Shown here one piece after another: positions 8,522 to 15,907 of a stretch of DNA of 47,693 nt. The stretch's first letter is position 1; every line of letters starts with the position of its first letter. Source of the stretch: Candidatus Lokiarchaeota archaeon (GTDB lineage: Archaea; Asgardarchaeota; Thorarchaeia; Thorarchaeales; Thorarchaeaceae). The notes beneath the pieces were generated by a model. The model was not told the DNA's origin. It ran no database searches and worked only from the letters and a program-made list of their open reading frames with translations. A program made the position numbers and the translations under genes. Where the stretch lies: NCBI GenBank assembly GCA_014730275.1, contig WJIL01000082.1, positions 1-47,693 of the forward strand, read 5' to 3'.

Positions 8522-8863
8522 GTGTGTATTTTGGGGAAGAAAAATCGCTCGCTGGACGAGATTCCTGATGAAGTTTTCGTGCCGTTAGGTCGTCGTGGCA
8601 TGGAAGCTATCCCACTCAAAGAGTGTACATATGCTTGTGATGGAGACGAACTGGAATTGCTAGATGTTAGCAAGGAACCAGAGGAAATCACGGGGCATAG
8701 TGTGGAAATAGTCATAGAGGATTGGCTTGTCAAATGTAAGAAATGCGATAGACCATTCACCATTCGATGCAAGAACCGATATGTAGATGGTGAAAGAGTC
8801 GACACTCTTGTCAATCTCTTGGATGACAAGGGAAATGATCTCGGATGGCTTGGCAATTATTGA
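8522..8863 (+). CDS. Small Cys-containing protein, possible zinc binder
   Basis: This 113-aa protein starts at GTG 8522 and is divergent from the FAH gene. It has Cys at 35, 39, 72, 75 and 83. The segment VKCKKCDRPFTIRC (residues ~70-83) gives a CxxC followed by a third Cys, an incomplete zinc-ribbon-like pattern that could use an upstream Cys (ECTYAC, 34-39) as a further ligand. The remainder mixes acidic residues and short beta-type stretches (VEIVIEDWLV). The opposite-strand frame over the same DNA is Ser-rich and low-complexity, typical of a shadow, so the + strand is preferred. The family is not recognised and no function is assigned. Confidence 0.6.
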   Translation: MCILGKKNRSLDEIPDEVFVPLGRRGMEAIPLKECTYACDGDELELLDVSKEPEEITGHSVEIVIEDWLVKCKKCDRPFTIRCKNRYVDGERVDTLVNLLDDKGNDLGWLGNY

Positions 8864-8894
8864 ACTAGCTGGATCCAGAAGAGAATTGGTAAGA

Positions 8895-8907
8895 AAACAC
8901 TATAAGC
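8895..8907 (+). promoter_or_regulatory. Archaeal BRE/TATA-like promoter element
   Basis: AAAACACTATAAG carries a purine-rich BRE-like part and the core CTATAAG about 50 nt upstream of the ATG at 8953. That places the expected transcript start near 8928-8932, ahead of the TAGGAG ribosome-binding site around 8938-8943. Confidence 0.45.
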
Positions 8908-8952
8908 AGATATCGCAATTCAAGCGACAAGCGTCACCTAGGAGCTAATTTC

Positions 8953-10725
8953 ATGAACATTATGGTCTTTCTTGTTATATCGTTGATAGTACATGCCATC
9001 CCACTATCGCTTAGCAGTGAGATGTTTCAATTTCGCATGCTGATACGGTGGCTTCCGCTTCGCATAGTGTGGGGTACAGTTGCATGGGTAATCAGTACCA
9101 TATTCCTACAACTCGTCTTGCCCTGGGCTGTTTTGTTTCTCCTTCCAAGTGTGAGCCTTCTATTCTTGGTCGCTAGTGGTCTTCGTCCTGGAAACATCAA
9201 ATACATGATACAGGAAGGGAAAGCACCAACTATTTGCCTCGCCATCATCTTTCTTATGATCACACCCGGTTTTGCCGGCGTCATCTCATGGACTTCAGAT
9301 GTTTCTAATGCAGAGTCCTTCGATGAACTAATTGTTGAGACTGATGAGCCATTGTTTTCAGATCCGATTCCGGACAATATGGTCAGACTTGTCACAAGCC
9401 AATATGCAAGATTTGTTGCAAGCCAGTACTTAGCAACCATAGGATCGGAAGTTGAGATATCCGCTGCTCATATAACCACAAAGGATGGGCGCCTAGTATG
9501 GGTGTGCGTGGTTGTTCCTACAAACGTTTTAGCAGAGAATCAGATCAAGGCTTTGATAGTTGTCGATGCCAATAGTCCTTCGGAGGTCGAATTGATAACA
9601 GATGTTAGCCTTCCTGTTGGTGAAGGTTTGTTCTGGGATAAAGCAATCCGCTTTGGCAACTATATGAATGACATGACGCAAGCTTACGAATACAGCTACC
9701 CCACCTGGTCGCCCAACGGGGATTTGGTGTACATCCAGACGCGAACACAACTGGGCTGGGACTTTGTAGAACGGCCATTGGGGCCAAAGCTTTACTTCGA
9801 GAACGGCACAGTCATTGCATATCCATCGGTTGAGGAAACCCCTAGCTGGGTGACTCAGGCTTACAGCGAGGAATGGCTTGAAAGACAAATAGGGCGATGG
9901 GGAGGATACAGACGTGGTGATGGTTTTGATCTCTTTGCCGGAGGGTTCCTTTGGGCTATACCGCCTTCAAATGATAGACTGGAAATGACCGAGGATACCC
10001 GCTACATAGTCAATCCGTCAACCAATCGAGTGGAAGGTTTTGTTGCTGTTAATCCGCCAAGCGCTTCTGACTTGTCCTTGAGCGGAGTATTTAGAGCAAC
10101 TCCTGATGGGATTTATCTCCATGATTTGCGTGAGGAGGGTTTCATAAGCGGAGTAGCAGCAGTTAATGAAATTATCAAGAGTCTGCAGGAACCATCTTCT
10201 GGAGATTACTTCGGTGCCATGCCGTTAATCTATCCAGTTCAAATCAACGAAACCGAGACTCGGTACGCCTGGTACTGCCCGATATATTGGGCGGATGGTT
10301 ATTACGACGATGATGAATGGCAGGTCTCAGACATCAGGCTTCATGCACTGGCCCTAGTTGATGCTGCAGAAGAAACAAAATCATATCTCCAATTATCAGG
10401 CGGGTCGACTGTGGGTGAGGGTTTGGTCCAAGCTGCCAGAGAAGGATATATCGACGCTATGGGCGGGACTGTAGAAGAAGAATCGCAGGGAATGTTCAAC
10501 TTAACTGCAACAATCATGAACAGGACACAATACGTTCAAGATGGCGATACTCATATTGTATTGGGTACATCAAACTCAACCTATGCATGGATTGAAGGTA
10601 CAAAAGATTGGATGGATCTAGATTCTTGGTATGCATTACTCAATGCGGATGTCGGAGATTCCTTCGTGGCCACCATCAACATAGTCGGAGAACAACAGAG
10701 AATTACTGCGTTCTCCATAGAGTAA
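8953..10725 (+). CDS. Membrane-anchored protein with large extracytoplasmic domain, function unknown
   Basis: This 590-aa protein begins with hydrophobic segments at about residues 3-22, 40-75 (possibly two) and 88-112 (TICLAIIFLMITPGFAGVIS). About 475 mostly soluble residues follow, presumably outside the cell. The soluble part is rich in aromatic and acidic residues, has sequons (NGT, NST, NET, NLT) and repeats a beta-type pattern. Segments such as RLVWVCVVVPT and TYAWIEGTKDWMDLDSWYAL suggest a beta-propeller or similar all-beta fold, but no catalytic motif stands out. The ATG at 8953 is preceded by GGAG at suitable spacing. The gene converges with the longin-like gene downstream and they share a terminator. 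I do not recognise a characterised family. Confidence 0.75.
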   Translation: MNIMVFLVISLIVHAIPLSLSSEMFQFRMLIRWLPLRIVWGTVAWVISTIFLQLVLPWAVLFLLPSVSLLFLVASGLRPGNIKYMIQEGKAPTICLAIIFLMITPGFAGVISWTSDVSNAESFDELIVETDEPLFSDPIPDNMVRLVTSQYARFVASQYLATIGSEVEISAAHITTKDGRLVWVCVVVPTNVLAENQIKALIVVDANSPSEVELITDVSLPVGEGLFWDKAIRFGNYMNDMTQAYEYSYPTWSPNGDLVYIQTRTQLGWDFVERPLGPKLYFENGTVIAYPSVEETPSWVTQAYSEEWLERQIGRWGGYRRGDGFDLFAGGFLWAIPPSNDRLEMTEDTRYIVNPSTNRVEGFVAVNPPSASDLSLSGVFRATPDGIYLHDLREEGFISGVAAVNEIIKSLQEPSSGDYFGAMPLIYPVQINETETRYAWYCPIYWADGYYDDDEWQVSDIRLHALALVDAAEETKSYLQLSGGSTVGEGLVQAAREGYIDAMGGTVEEESQGMFNLTATIMNRTQYVQDGDTHIVLGTSNSTYAWIEGTKDWMDLDSWYALLNADVGDSFVATINIVGEQQRITAFSIE

Positions 10726-10736
10726 TATGACCAAAA

Positions 10737-10755
10737 GGCCGGTTACTCGCCGGCC
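10737..10755. terminator. Bidirectional terminator between convergent genes
   Basis: GGCCGG-TTACTCG-CCGGCC is a perfect 6-bp GC stem. Read on + it is followed by ATCTTTTTCTTC, and read on - it is followed by TTTTGG, so both directions have a T-rich tail. It overlaps the last codons of the - strand gene. Confidence 0.7.
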
Positions 10756-11294
10756 ATCTTTTTCTTCAGACTGCGGTACTTGTTCTTTATTGCACCCCAG
10801 ATTCTTTGAGTCCTTGACATGCCAGCATTAGTGTGCATCGGGCATTGATCCCCAAGAGGACATTGATCACTGAAACCACCGTACTCGTGCATCGCCTCAG
10901 GTAGTCTCGATTCCACGAGTTCCTTTTCGAATCTGTTCATCACATCTCCGGAGACAGCAGTCCAGTCAACGCTAGCGAATTGCTCTTCATGCAACGCTTC
11001 TTGAACAACCTCGAAAACTCGCTGTGCAACATCTTCCCGATCCTTCGATAGGCCGACGACAATGGAATGGCCTTCAGGCGTAGTTTTTGTGAAACGCATG
11101 TCCGTTGGGCCCATCTTCACAGCATCCAGTGTCAAATCCTTAGAAATCGTGGATGGGATTGTCTCAAGTGCAGACAAGAACCCGGTCAAAAGCTCCGGAT
11201 CCTTCATCGATGTCTTGCAGAAGCTCCCAAAGCACTTGCTATAGATAGGAAGACCTGCCTCGGTGTATACCATTAGATATTCAACCTTGACCAT
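10743..11294 (-). CDS. Longin/roadblock-like domain protein with C-terminal Cys motif
   Basis: This 183-aa protein has an N-terminal ~110-residue domain with the longin/roadblock-like order of strands and helices. YLMVYTEAGLPIYSKCF is the strand-turn-strand opening, ELLTGFLSALETI the long helix, TDMRFTKTTPEGHSIVVGLS the beta hairpin and VAQRVFEVVQEALHEE the C-terminal helix. The region around residues 142-153 contains DQCPLGDQCPMH, with two Cys and a His that could bind metal or form a disulfide. The tail (RTQRIWGAIKNKYRSLKKKM) is strongly basic and may contact a membrane surface. In eukaryotes and Asgard archaea such domains bind small GTPases, and one occurs about 5 kb away. The ATG at 11294 follows GGAGAAG. 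Assignment is by pattern only; a profilin-like or PAS-like fold is the main alternative. Confidence 0.6.
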   Translation of the reverse strand: MVKVEYLMVYTEAGLPIYSKCFGSFCKTSMKDPELLTGFLSALETIPSTISKDLTLDAVKMGPTDMRFTKTTPEGHSIVVGLSKDREDVAQRVFEVVQEALHEEQFASVDWTAVSGDVMNRFEKELVESRLPEAMHEYGGFSDQCPLGDQCPMHTNAGMSRTQRIWGAIKNKYRSLKKKMAGE

Positions 11295-11389
11295 CTTGTA
11301 TCTTCTCCGTTGACTTAGAACTCATCCCACCTTACTGGCGGGACCTCAAATATCTTGTTACAGTGACGAGAACAGTTGGAAAAACAAGC

Positions 11390-12565
11390 CTACTGATCAA
11401 GGCTCTCTCTGAAGACCTCCCGCTGTATTAGGAATCGAAGAATCTCTGCAGTTCCGCCACCAATTGTCATCAGTCTGGCATCACGGAGAAATCGTTCAAT
11501 GGGATATTCGGTGGTATATCCTGCACCACCTAGAACCTGCAATGCGCTATTTGTTATTTCTATGGCAGCCTCCGTGGTGTATAGCTTAGCTATGGCTGCT
11601 TCTTTAGTTATCTTCATGCCTTGGTCGTACATACGTGCTGCAGTAAGAGTCAAAGCCCTGCCCGCTTCAAGTTTCATCGCCATGTCAGCAATCTTGAAAC
11701 TGATTCCTTCAAACAACCTGATTTTCCGCCCGAATTGTTCTCTTTCATCTGAATATTTCACTGCCACTTCGTAGGGTGTACGACCATAGCCAATAGCTTC
11801 ACCAGCAATAGCTGTTCGTTCGCTATCTAGCTCATCCATAAGAATAGTGAAGCCTTGCCCAGGTTCTCCAAGCATCAGGCTAGAATCTACTCGAACATTA
11901 TCCAGCTTTAGATGAGAAACTCGTGCGGATTTCATCCCCATAAGATCGTGATCGCAAACTACCTCGAAACCGTCAGTAGATGTATCTACTATGAATGCGG
12001 ACATTCCTTTCTTGGGATGAACAGAGGGGTCAGTTATGGCAAAACAGCACATGTAGTCCGCTTGACTACCATTTGTGATGTAGTGTTTTTCTCCATTGAT
12101 TACCCACTCATCGCCATCTTTCTCAGCCACCGTCTCCATACCGGCAGCATCAGACCCGACATTTGGTTCTGTAATCCCTATGCAACCGATTTTCTTGCCT
12201 GCCACAACCGGAACAAGATATTCTTTCTTCTGCTCATCGGTACCAAATCGGGCAATTGGCATACCATAGAGTGTTGTGGAAGCCATACGAGCCATGTCTA
12301 CTCCGGGATTTGCTGCTGAAATCTCCTCCGCAACGATAATCTCGTACGAAAGCCCCTTATTGGTTCCACCAACGTCTTCTGCATGATGAACCCCCATATA
12401 CCCTTCCTTGCCAAGCTTGCGGATGAGGTCCCTTGGATAGGGGCCCTCGTCAATTTCTCTTGCTCTTGGATAGATTTCCTTCTCGCAGAAATTCCGTACT
12501 TCTTCTCGAAAACTTCTCTCTTCCTCCGTCCATAGGACGTTGCTAAGGTGGACTCCCATTTGCAT
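11390..12565 (-). CDS. Acyl-CoA dehydrogenase
   Basis: This 391-aa flavoprotein has the standard ACAD layout: an N-terminal helical domain, a middle beta domain with IGCIGITEPNVGSDAAG and WVINGEKHYITNGSQAD (FAD/substrate binding), and a C-terminal helical bundle ending in QVLGGAGYTTEYPIERFLRD. It should oxidise an acyl-CoA to the 2,3-enoyl-CoA and pass electrons to ETF. The usual catalytic Glu of the EGT motif is Gly here (TIGGGTAEILR). Isovaleryl-CoA and long-chain types instead take the base from the helix carrying a motif like ELDSERTAIAG, which this protein has, so a branched- or long-chain substrate is likelier than a short-chain one. Start choice lies between the ATG at 12565 and the ATG two codons later. 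A TATA-like TAATTTAAG lies about 30-40 nt upstream. Confidence 0.88.
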   Translation of the reverse strand: MQMGVHLSNVLWTEEERSFREEVRNFCEKEIYPRAREIDEGPYPRDLIRKLGKEGYMGVHHAEDVGGTNKGLSYEIIVAEEISAANPGVDMARMASTTLYGMPIARFGTDEQKKEYLVPVVAGKKIGCIGITEPNVGSDAAGMETVAEKDGDEWVINGEKHYITNGSQADYMCCFAITDPSVHPKKGMSAFIVDTSTDGFEVVCDHDLMGMKSARVSHLKLDNVRVDSSLMLGEPGQGFTILMDELDSERTAIAGEAIGYGRTPYEVAVKYSDEREQFGRKIRLFEGISFKIADMAMKLEAGRALTLTAARMYDQGMKITKEAAIAKLYTTEAAIEITNSALQVLGGAGYTTEYPIERFLRDARLMTIGGGTAEILRFLIQREVFRESLDQ

Positions 12566-12653
12566 AACCTTAGCACTAACGTTCCAAGTGCTCCCTTAAA
12601 TTAGTAACTGGCAAAGAAACGGTTTCTATCTTGAGACTTTCACGTGAAGCGAA

Positions 12654-12974
12654 TCAAGACGGGCGAAAGGTTAGAAGTCCCTCTTTATTCTTCTCGATCA
12701 TCACATCGGAGCCAATATCAATTTGGTCAGAAAAACTGCCTTGCCCAGAGCATAGAACGACAGGGCCCTCGCGCAATCTTACCAGAGCCAGAAGAAGTGT
12801 ATCGGCAAAACCCTCAGGCGGCATCCTTGATGTAGTAAAGGATTCAATCGTACCCGTATTCGAAAAAGTTACCTGGTCCATCTCAGTTTTTCCAACTCCA
12901 CACTTGGGACAGATGACACGTGGTGGAACAACTGAATGGTCACAAACAGGACATACCGAACCTTTGATTCTCAA
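12654..12974 (-). CDS. DUF35-type Zn-ribbon/OB-fold protein (acyl-CoA-associated)
   Basis: This 106-aa protein has an N-terminal zinc ribbon with Cys 8, 11, 22 and 25 (CPVC and CPKC). An OB-fold follows, with FSNTGTIESFTTSRMPPEGF, LLLALVRLREGPVVLCSGQG and IDIGSDVMI, the characteristic DUF35 arrangement. In archaea DUF35 proteins bridge acetoacetyl-CoA thiolase and HMG-CoA synthase and hold the CoA intermediate. Others accompany thiolase-like or acyl-CoA enzymes. Here the nearest acyl-CoA gene is the acyl-CoA dehydrogenase downstream on the same strand, while the thiolase homologue lies 20 kb away at 33009-34184. The start is TTG at 12974 with AAGGGG upstream. It is short for the family but both halves are present. 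Confidence 0.78.
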   Translation of the reverse strand: MRIKGSVCPVCDHSVVPPRVICPKCGVGKTEMDQVTFSNTGTIESFTTSRMPPEGFADTLLLALVRLREGPVVLCSGQGSFSDQIDIGSDVMIEKNKEGLLTFRPS

Positions 12975-13019
12975 TCTGCCAATCCCCTTGATAGTAGAGA
13001 TAAATGGATATCTTGTTGA

Positions 13020-13361
13020 TTATTTTGTTTTTCGTTGCTTCAATGTTCTAACAACGGATTTGAGATTCCTCTTTAGAAAGGCTCGGAACTTCTTGTCTTC
13101 TGTCAAATAGATCATACTGCTATCATTTAGATTATCCAAGCCACCTTCAACCTCCACAGCTTCACCAAGCTCTTCTAGGTCCCGCTTGAATATACCCTCG
13201 ATGGCGTGTGGTGAGAAACCTTCCTTCTTGAAAACGGGAAAAATCTGTTTTTTTGTAGCAGATCCACCCAATTTCAAAAGGGAAAGAAGAATCAACCAAT
13301 GATGCCATGCCATTGTATAGTTGTCTAGGAATCTCATTACTTCGTCAAGTGTTCTGGTCAA
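13020..13361 (-). CDS. Small helical protein, winged-helix-like
   Basis: This 113-aa protein starts at TTG 13361 behind a good AAGGAG ribosome-binding site, 20 nt after the preceding gene. The pattern of helices is WHHWLILLSLLKLGGSATKK (helix and turn), IFPVFKKEGFSPHAIEGIFKRDLEEL (possible recognition helix), then SMIYLTEDKKFRAFLKRNLK. This looks like a winged-helix domain with a basic C-terminus (RTLKQRKTK). It is the last member of the tightly spaced - strand cluster that includes the longin-GTPase. DNA binding is possible, but winged helices in such clusters also serve protein contacts. No named family recognised. Confidence 0.6.
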   Translation of the reverse strand: MTRTLDEVMRFLDNYTMAWHHWLILLSLLKLGGSATKKQIFPVFKKEGFSPHAIEGIFKRDLEELGEAVEVEGGLDNLNDSSMIYLTEDKKFRAFLKRNLKSVVRTLKQRKTK

Positions 13362-13381
13362 ATCAATAGTCTCCTTCGATG

Positions 13382-14887
13382 CTAGGACATTTCGCTGTCT
13401 TCATTGGTTTCTTCTTCAGATTCTTCAGTTGCAGTACCATCTTCGGTTTTGGTTTCGTCCTCAGATTCGGTTTGTTCCTCAGAAACAGAATCATCCCCCG
13501 TTTCCTCTTCTGTTACGCTTCCGAGAATAGATTCCCTAGCCTTCTGAAAAATCCGATCTTCAGCACCAGCAACTTCTTCCGCAACATCTGAGAGCTTTCT
13601 GGGTCTTACCTTGTCCCCTTCAAGTTCAATGAGACCCACATCAACGAATCGCTGTAGGTCACGGCGGAGCCTCACAGTAGGTATTCCTAGCGCCTTCGAA
13701 AGATGCGTTAAGGGTAACCAAGTATGCTCCTTGTCGGCAATAAGGAAATAGGCCTTGAAATCTGGTTCTTCCTCAGCAACTTGATATAGCATTTCCCATC
13801 GAGCCCTCAGTTCTTGAAGCTGTTCTTCCAATGATTCGATTTCTGACTTGCGGCTTTTCGCTGTACCCCTTACTGAGGCAAGGTTATCACTCAGCTCATC
13901 AATTGTTTCCTTCAAGGCCGCATTATCATCTCGAAGTTCGTGCAAGCCTTCCTCAAGAGTGGTAATTCGTTCCTCTTTTTGAGATACTTTTTCTTCCATT
14001 TCTGTTAGCTGACCTTTAACTGAAGATAGTTCTTTGGTTCTCTTTTCATAATCATCGACTAATTCTTCAGCCGCGTCAAGCGAGGCAATAAGCTCCTCTT
14101 TCTGTTCGATTTGGGACCTAGCTTCGCTGAGTTGTCCACGAAGAGCGGATATCTCTTCATCTTTCTCATCTAATGTTGCTTCCAACTCGTGATGGTCTTC
14201 TTGCATCTGTGATATGCGGAATTCAAGCCGGCTGAGGGACTGTTCCTTTGATTGAATAAGATCCTCTAGTTCATTAGCTCGAGATCTCCATTCCCTAACC
14301 TGGCTTCTCAAATCCTCAGCACTTGTTTCCAATTCTTGGACTCTTGTATACATTTTGAAGAGTTTGCTCTGTAGCTGACCGGTCGTACGATTGATTGCGC
14401 GAATAGCACCACGGCTCGCTTTTGTTATGATATCCCTGACTTCACTCTTGCCTTCGCCAATAGAACGATAGATAGGTTCCATTGTGGCCGAGCCCGACAA
14501 TCCTTCTTGTAGTTCCTGTCGGACAATACTGACTGCACGTGTAGCAAAAACGCCAAGCCCTGCGCCTTTCAGGCGCTTACTGGTCGTTGATATTACTTCA
14601 CTGACTTTCTCATCAATACCAGGTTCAACAGACTGAGCAGCATCTTCAACAGAGCCAAGTATATCCTCCATACGTATCTGTATACGCTCAAATGTTTCTC
14701 CGACTCTGTCTGGAGCAGATGCATCTGTCGCATTCGCTATATCATCAGAGGTATATCTTTGTTTTGCAGATTCCTTGTCACTAGTGGTTTGGGACTCACT
14801 CATCGCTTTTCCCATAAGATCCCTAGTTTTTTCTTCGACATCTTCTGCCGATTCATCCCAAGATTCACTGTCACGGTCAGCCAGCAC
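13382..14887 (-). CDS. Long coiled-coil protein with C-terminal winged helix
   Basis: This 501-aa protein is dominated by heptad-rich coiled coil from about residue 150 to 370 (for example LEELEEQLQELRARWEMLYQ-like heptads, with many E, K, R, L). An alanine/serine-rich helical region precedes it. A compact winged-helix-like domain lies at about 375-435, with HTWLPLTHLSKALGIPTVRL as helix-turn-helix and DVGLIELEGDKVRPRKL as wing. The last ~60 residues are acidic and probably disordered. The start is GTG at 14887, and GAGGTGA overlapping the previous stop codon acts as its ribosome-binding site. It lies 10 nt after the small coiled-coil gene, so it is in one operon with the GTPase. There is no TM or ATPase motif, so it is not an SMC protein. 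It may be a scaffold or effector of the GTPase (inference). Confidence 0.72.
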   Translation of the reverse strand: MLADRDSESWDESAEDVEEKTRDLMGKAMSESQTTSDKESAKQRYTSDDIANATDASAPDRVGETFERIQIRMEDILGSVEDAAQSVEPGIDEKVSEVISTTSKRLKGAGLGVFATRAVSIVRQELQEGLSGSATMEPIYRSIGEGKSEVRDIITKASRGAIRAINRTTGQLQSKLFKMYTRVQELETSAEDLRSQVREWRSRANELEDLIQSKEQSLSRLEFRISQMQEDHHELEATLDEKDEEISALRGQLSEARSQIEQKEELIASLDAAEELVDDYEKRTKELSSVKGQLTEMEEKVSQKEERITTLEEGLHELRDDNAALKETIDELSDNLASVRGTAKSRKSEIESLEEQLQELRARWEMLYQVAEEEPDFKAYFLIADKEHTWLPLTHLSKALGIPTVRLRRDLQRFVDVGLIELEGDKVRPRKLSDVAEEVAGAEDRIFQKARESILGSVTEEETGDDSVSEEQTESEDETKTEDGTATEESEEETNEDSEMS

Positions 14888-14897
14888 TGGTCACCTC

Positions 14898-15314
14898 TCA
14901 GTGCAATACTCCACGATAGCCAAGTTGTGTCAGTCTTGATGAAGTCCGCTTTATCTTGTCTGAAACTGCAGAAGCCTCTTGTATCTTAGACATCAGTTTT
15001 TTCCGGAATTCATCAGGCGAAAGTTCACCGCGATCAAGCTTCTCTGTTAGCTCTCCTCGTTCAGCCTGCAGTTCTTCACGCCGTTTGACAAGGCGCTCAT
15101 ATTCAGCCACCAACGTAACCACCTCGTCCCGATGCTCCTCTGGAACACCTTCTGCAGACGTGGGCATATCTGTGGCTTCTCGTTCGATTTCAGCCTTTGC
15201 AGCTTCAGCCTTATCAAGCTCAGTAGCTTTCTTCGGTTTCTTCCGTACGTCCCCTTTCTTCGGTTTCTCTTCTTTTCCTCTTACTTTACGCTTAACCCAA
15301 TCAAAAAGTCCCAT
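14898..15314 (-). CDS. Small coiled-coil protein with basic N-terminus
   Basis: The preferred start is the ATG at 15314, giving 138 residues (MGLFDWVKRKVRGK...). It has GGAG 7-10 nt upstream and lies 19 nt after the preceding stop codon. A longer frame from TTG at 15362 would overlap the previous gene and lacks a ribosome-binding site. The N-terminus is amphipathic and basic (FDWVKRKVRGKEEKPKKGD), suitable for membrane-surface binding. It is followed by coiled coil (residues ~65-135, VTLVAEYERLVKRREELQAE). It sits between two other coiled-coil genes downstream of the GTPase. No enzymatic motif; function unknown. Confidence 0.65.
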   Translation of the reverse strand: MGLFDWVKRKVRGKEEKPKKGDVRKKPKKATELDKAEAAKAEIEREATDMPTSAEGVPEEHRDEVVTLVAEYERLVKRREELQAERGELTEKLDRGELSPDEFRKKLMSKIQEASAVSDKIKRTSSRLTQLGYRGVLH

Positions 15315-15333
15315 ATCTATCTCCGCCGTTGTG

Positions 15334-15894
15334 TTAATCCAATTTTTCTCTAATCGTATCAAGTTCCTCTTCTAAATCATCACGCATCTGTCGAGCTACC
15401 GCTGCTTTCTTTTCATATTCCTCTGCACCAGCTGGATCATTCATGGCCATTTCGGATAGCTCGTTCTCCCGTTCAAATAACCTGGCAATTTTCGTCTCTA
15501 ACTCTTTTTTCTTCTCCTTGAGCTCAGCATGGGATTCATCAATCTCAGGTTCCTCTTCCTCGGGAGTTGCTGTAATCGTTTCCTCTATAGCAACACCTTT
15601 GCTTTCATCCCCTTCTTGAGTCGGTTTGTCTGTGACACCGGCAACGGTAACCCGGATTCCCTCGTCAAGTCTTTCTTCTAGACGTTTCATTCTTGTAAGT
15701 ATCTCGTTCATGCGACGATCCAGTCTGTTGATGGCTGCTGTTTGTCGATCAACAGTATTGAAAATCTCATCAGCGAATTCCTCGAAGTTCAACCCGTACT
15801 TGAAACTATCAAGTGTATCTTTCATTCGCCCAATATCTTCAATGAGTTTCTTCCGTTCTTCTTCGTCGACAATGCTTTTCGTTTTCTTACTCAT
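15334..15894 (-). CDS. Coiled-coil protein encoded directly after the GTPase
   Basis: This 186-aa protein begins with a helical region containing GRMKDTLDSFKYGLNFEEF and a predicted coil (AAINRLDRRMNEILTRMKRL). A Thr/Glu-rich linker (residues ~85-120) and a second coiled coil (KEKKKELETKIARLFERENE) follow. The ATG at 15894 follows the GTPase stop by 13 nt, and the GGAG that overlaps that stop serves as ribosome-binding site, which implies coupled expression. The two-coil layout suggests an adaptor or dimeric scaffold. No family recognised. A role as partner of the longin-GTPase is inferred from position alone. Confidence 0.68.
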   Translation of the reverse strand: MSKKTKSIVDEEERKKLIEDIGRMKDTLDSFKYGLNFEEFADEIFNTVDRQTAAINRLDRRMNEILTRMKRLEERLDEGIRVTVAGVTDKPTQEGDESKGVAIEETITATPEEEEPEIDESHAELKEKKKELETKIARLFERENELSEMAMNDPAGAEEYEKKAAVARQMRDDLEEELDTIREKLD

Positions 15895-15907
15895 GGTGCA
15901 TGAACTC

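Noticed and set aside
8488-8856. A 122-codon - strand frame opposite the small Cys protein
   Set aside because: It is Ser-rich and low in complexity, has no ribosome-binding site, and mirrors the + strand gene, which has a sensible composition and a CxxC motif.
12631-13110. A 159-codon + strand frame opposite the DUF35-type gene
   Set aside because: The - strand frame has an intact Zn ribbon and OB-fold; the + frame is a shadow with no recognisable motif.
13382-14887. Possible SMC or Rad50-type protein because of the long coiled coil
   Set aside because: No Walker A, Walker B or ABC signature motif is present; the C-terminus is a winged helix and an acidic tail.
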